Shown: positions 60,401 to 64,000 of the stretch, piece after piece
How the letters are laid out: every line of letters begins with the position of its first letter
How positions within the stretch are numbered: position 1 is the first letter of the stretch
From: Struthio camelus
Lineage: Eukaryota; Chordata; Aves; Struthioniformes; Struthionidae
DNA length: 64,000 nt
Reading direction: 5' to 3'
Assembly: GCF_040807025.1 (NCBI RefSeq)
Contig: NC_090943.1
Coordinates: 120,293,900 to 120,357,899 of the forward strand
Made by a program: the position numbers and the translations under genes
Notes under the pieces: model-generated
What the model saw: the letters and a program-made list of their open reading frames with translations, nothing else
What the model was told of the DNA's origin: nothing
The model's database searches: none

Positions 60401-63121
60401 TATCCACTTTCAGAAATGCTCCTGGGCTTTTAGCATGCCAAGTGGTATCTGGATTAGGCATGATTTCTCTGTGGATGGTTTCAGTTCTACTATGGTAACT
60501 ATTTTAATGTCCTGCGTTTATGGCCCAGAATTTTGCTCAAGTTTTTCGCTTTGGGGAGCTCTGCAGGCTTTGTGAAAGTCTTTTTGTTGAAAAGCCCTGC
60601 AATTAAACAGCTTGAATATGAGAGAGGATGTAGGTCCAAACTGCAGTCACTGAAGATGTACATCATCATGAGTAGTGAAGATGCCCCGACTTGTTCATAC
60701 TGATCCTACCATGTCTATACGGAGCGCGTCAATTTTCCGGTGTATGTGGGGCTTTGTTCCAGGGACCTTCTGCCCGCACTGCTGAGTGACCTTCGTAACA
60801 GAATACCACTTCCCTCCAGCTCCCTGATGTTCAACCAGCTACAGACATAAAGAATGGGCTTTATGACAGTTCCAGCTGAGGGAAGAATTGTGAGTCAGGT
60901 GCTTTGCCCCTATGTAAAAATATCTAAAATTCCTCAACAAAGAGATAAAGGCTTTTCACATTAGCGTTTTTAGGAAGGTCTGCTAATACAGTGTGTTCTG
61001 CACAAGCAATGGTAGTTAAGCGACAAGTCCTGACAGGGTTTCTGTTTTGCTGGAATATTTTAGTGATGAGGAAACCCAGAGCAATGTAGCAAACAAATCT
61101 TGAAATAGCCTTGCTCAGAAAAGCCCTTTATAACTGAAATATGGGATCTGCTTGGATTAAATGTCTGAATTCTTTTTCCTTTTTTGTAATATTCTGAATT
61201 GATCCATTTGCCTGTTTGTTTAGAGTGCTTCGTTAGAACGATACTTCAAAAAAAATCACGAATGCTAATCTACTATCCGTGACCGCCAAGCAGAGATCAT
61301 GTTGTTCTCTCTCTGCAGTATAAAAGCTAACCACAGTGAAGCGGATCGCGTTATATGATTGTTAGCAACATCCATCTTTGTATTTAGACTAGCTGATGGC
61401 AGTAAATTCAAACGCTTAAGGTGACTCAGCAGAAGGTGTTTTTCTGAATGATTATGAATTGCATCTCTGAGTTTCAATAACAATGTCGTCTTTTAGTTTT
61501 CCTTCTCCTCAGTGTAAAGGTTCAAGGTGAGCCTGATGTATGACAGCGTCTGGTCCTACCCCTCCATGTAGATTTACGGAGCACATGCGTGCACGTGCTA
61601 TGACCACAACTCATTTTTCTTTTTGAAATCTGCTGTCGTCTTGACTGTGTTCCTTAAAACCTCTCACTGCCTTTTTTCCTTCATAAACACCTTTATGAAG
61701 GTACATTTATGCTTGAGTGGCTTTTTGGATAAGAGGATAACTTTAAAAGCACAAGAACAGAGTAAGGGTTTCTGTTCTCTTTCTCTCTTCTGTTCACCAT
61801 CCTTTGTCTCCCAGGTCATGTCTGCAGTGAAAATACTAAGAGCAGCGTAGCTGTCATGGCCAAATCCCAGAGGAGAACTGTTTGAAACCAGGAGAAAATC
61901 ACACTTACATGAAATTTGTTCTATGCCTTTGGCCTGCTTTTACTCTTGGGTTTGTCCTGGCCTCAGTAGACTGGTACAAAGGCCCTCAGGGCTTGTCCTC
62001 ACTGTATGACTAGATAGATGTCTGTCCCCTTTCAGATATGTTAATGACTTTGTATTTTGGCATAGCCAAGTGGCAGAAGCTCTTTGCGGAGCTTTTTATG
62101 GCCCTGAGCCTTGAGAGTGGGATCTCCTCGTCAATGCATGCCATGTGTGTTTGGACACAGCCACAGTTTGGACTTTCATGCTGTCCCTCTTAGACTCTCG
62201 TGACCTAGTTTTCTGGCTATGTTTTCTCTGCGCTTGTTGCTGAGAAGAATCAATTGGCTGTTGATGAATATGCTTGTGAAATCTCATCTATGCAGGAGTT
62301 AACAGTTTGCGTTGCTGCGTGTGCAAAGCAGGTTTAAGAAATTTCCTTGTGTTCAATGAAGGCCTGATTCCTCATTGTGTGTCAGGTTTCTGTGCTTGGT
62401 GCTGGCCGTGAGAGATGCACAGCGCACAGCTAGCAAGCTGAAATGTTCTCCATGTGCCGAAATCTCTCTCGCTTGCTTGCTTTGCTCCCCACCCCCACCT
62501 ATACACTCTTGTAGACTTCTGTATCTCAGTTTTGTGGAGTTTGGTCCTATTGATTAAAATATGCCCAGACCTCTTTCGGGATAAAAATCCCTTGACTGTG
62601 GAGCTTGTGATAAGGAATATAACAGAGCTCTTTTCTTACCTGCGTTGAGAGTGCGCCTGTACGTGTGCAGCATGGGAGGACAAGGAGGCTTGAAGAGAAG
62701 GGAACGTTCTCAGATAGATAAATAAGGATATTTGCAGTATATGCATTCTCAGCAGGAGGCTTTTAAATGCAGTTAAAATGAATGAATCTTCTCTTCGTCA
62801 AGCCTAGCAATACGTATTAGTCATTAAACTGAAATCTGTACAACAGATTTAAAAATCGTTATTAGATCCTTAAAACGTTGCAAAGATTGGAAGGAAAAGA
62901 GGCCAGTTTGCCTCTTCTAATGATCCTGCAGTCAGGAATGCCTTATTTCAGGAGCTTGGCTAAGTCTCTGCACTGTCACAGCTTCATTGCTTGAAGTGTC
63001 ACTTCAAGTAGGAGCAGTTTTTATAACTGCACAGTAAACTCAAGATGGCTTAATGGAAATGATTTCTTCATGTGTCAAAATGACCCCTTTGTTTCTCATT
63101 TTACTCTTTTGTTGCCTGCAG
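57416..63121. other. Probable intron sequence, no gene recognised
   Basis: AT-rich DNA with chance frames. Homopolymers: T17 at 58139-58155, A12 followed by G9 at 58788-58808, T20 at 59521-59540. No repeat family or exon was recognised. Confidence 0.5.
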
Positions 63122-63288
63122 CTAATCTGCTTTTGGGTTATCAGATCCCAGCATCTGACAATGCTGACTCTAGCAGTGGCATTCAGCTGGAATGCTGCCT
63201 TTTGTTTACTGGTTTTACCAGGCCTCAAATGCTTTCTTTGGTCATCTGGTGTCTCCACTAATGTGATTTGCACTCCCAGGCTCTGCAG
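63122..63288 (+). other. Weak candidate exon (167 bp)
   Basis: It is preceded by a strong polypyrimidine tract and TGCCTGCAG (AG at 63120-63121) and followed by CAG|GTAGTC (GT at 63289-63290). Two of the three + frames are open over most of it; one, from ATG 63053, encodes a hydrophobic Cys-rich stretch that could span a membrane. No known domain, and 167 bp is not a multiple of three. It could be a cassette or UTR exon of the gene starting in the CpG island, or a chance pair of splice-like sites. Confidence 0.15.
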
Positions 63289-63421
63289 GTAGTCATGAGC
63301 TTTTATAAGGGAATTAGAGGAAGGCCTGCCACCCTGGTTGCTAATGAATCCACGGGGCATTTCTTGTTTATGTTTTGTTTTTCCAGCTTTTTTTGGAAAA
63401 CAGACCGTGATGTGTTTGTAG

Positions 63422-63440
63422 TTTTTTTTTTTTTTTTTTT
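63422..63440. repeat. T19 homopolymer
   Basis: Nineteen consecutive T. The remainder to 64000 is AT-rich with no recognised gene. Confidence 0.93.
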
Positions 63441-64000
63441 CCTAATGGCATTTTTCTCCCCTCTGTTTGGCGTTAAGTTTTTAAAGTTGATTTAACTGGC
63501 TGTAGTGCCATTAGTTTTAAACAGAAGTACCAAATCCTACTGATCAGAACGTGCATTCATTCCCTCCCCCCCGGATTTATAGGCACAGAAAAATACATGG
63601 CTACATAAATGCTCAAAACTTCTTTATTGCAATAAGTAGCATACAGAAGTAGTTCCTGGTATCGCTGCTTGTAGTGTGCAGAGACAGATCTCTGCTTTCC
63701 ACTGGGAAAATTCTACAATAAAATTAAATATTAACATGAAATAAACGGAGCATGTAGGAAAGTTGAAGTGTTTTAACTAATTAGGCTGCGTCTGGAATCA
63801 TAACATTTTGCAAGTTACACTAAAAAAAGATGCAATTTTAGATACCCTCTCAATGCAGTCATATCATTTTGAACCGGTGAAGGACATAGTCGAGTAACTA
63901 TTCCATTACAGATCTGGCAAAAGCACATGGATCTGTAGTTATACTGGAGTGGTTTTTTTTTTTTAAATTTGAATATATATACTCAAAAGACAATATATAC

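Noticed and set aside
1..64000. Searches by eye for tRNA, snRNA, rRNA genes, CRISPR arrays, complete LTR pairs and DNA-transposon inverted termini
   Set aside because: None was found that could be supported. LTR pairs in particular cannot be excluded without a self-alignment.

Overview
The window looks like avian nuclear DNA. It is AT-rich non-coding sequence with sparse repeats. Its dominant recognisable element is a long CR1 LINE, and shorter CR1 3' ends and ancient MIR-type SINE relics are scattered through the rest. A crocodilian or turtle source is not strictly excluded, because CR1 occurs there too, but the low repeat density favours a bird. No prokaryotic, plasmid or organellar feature was seen.

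Layout: 1-1630 is unannotated flank. 1684-5431 is a near-full-length but dead CR1 retrotransposon on the + strand. It carries ORF1 (SGNH-hydrolase-like) and ORF2 (APE-type endonuclease plus reverse transcriptase), broken by at least three stop codons and five frame changes. An unusual junction with direct repeats and a 22-bp perfect palindrome lies at its 5' end. 5432-9000 has no recognisable gene. About 9010-10500 is a strong CpG island. It contains a probable non-coding first exon on the + strand ending at a consensus splice donor at 9667/9668. The remaining ~54 kb reads as a long first intron, or as intergenic DNA: no coding exon could be recognised with confidence in it. It holds CR1 3' fragments (18690, 36490 and, reversed, 57345), MIR-like relics (best at 21757 and 29670), microsatellites, long homopolymers, a few exact tandem duplications and one stretch (44270-44800) whose texture suggests a conserved non-coding element.

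The likely biology is one protein-coding gene whose promoter and 5' UTR exon sit in the CpG island and whose coding exons lie to the right of the window. I cannot name the gene. Nearly all open reading frames of 60-140 codons outside the CR1 look like chance frames in AT-rich or GC-rich DNA. I found no convincing new molecular system. The observations most worth a second look are the CR1 5' junction and its frame-preserving internal 13-bp repeat, the CpG-island exon and its hairpin, the candidate conserved element near 44.5 kb, and a possible cassette exon at 63122-63288.
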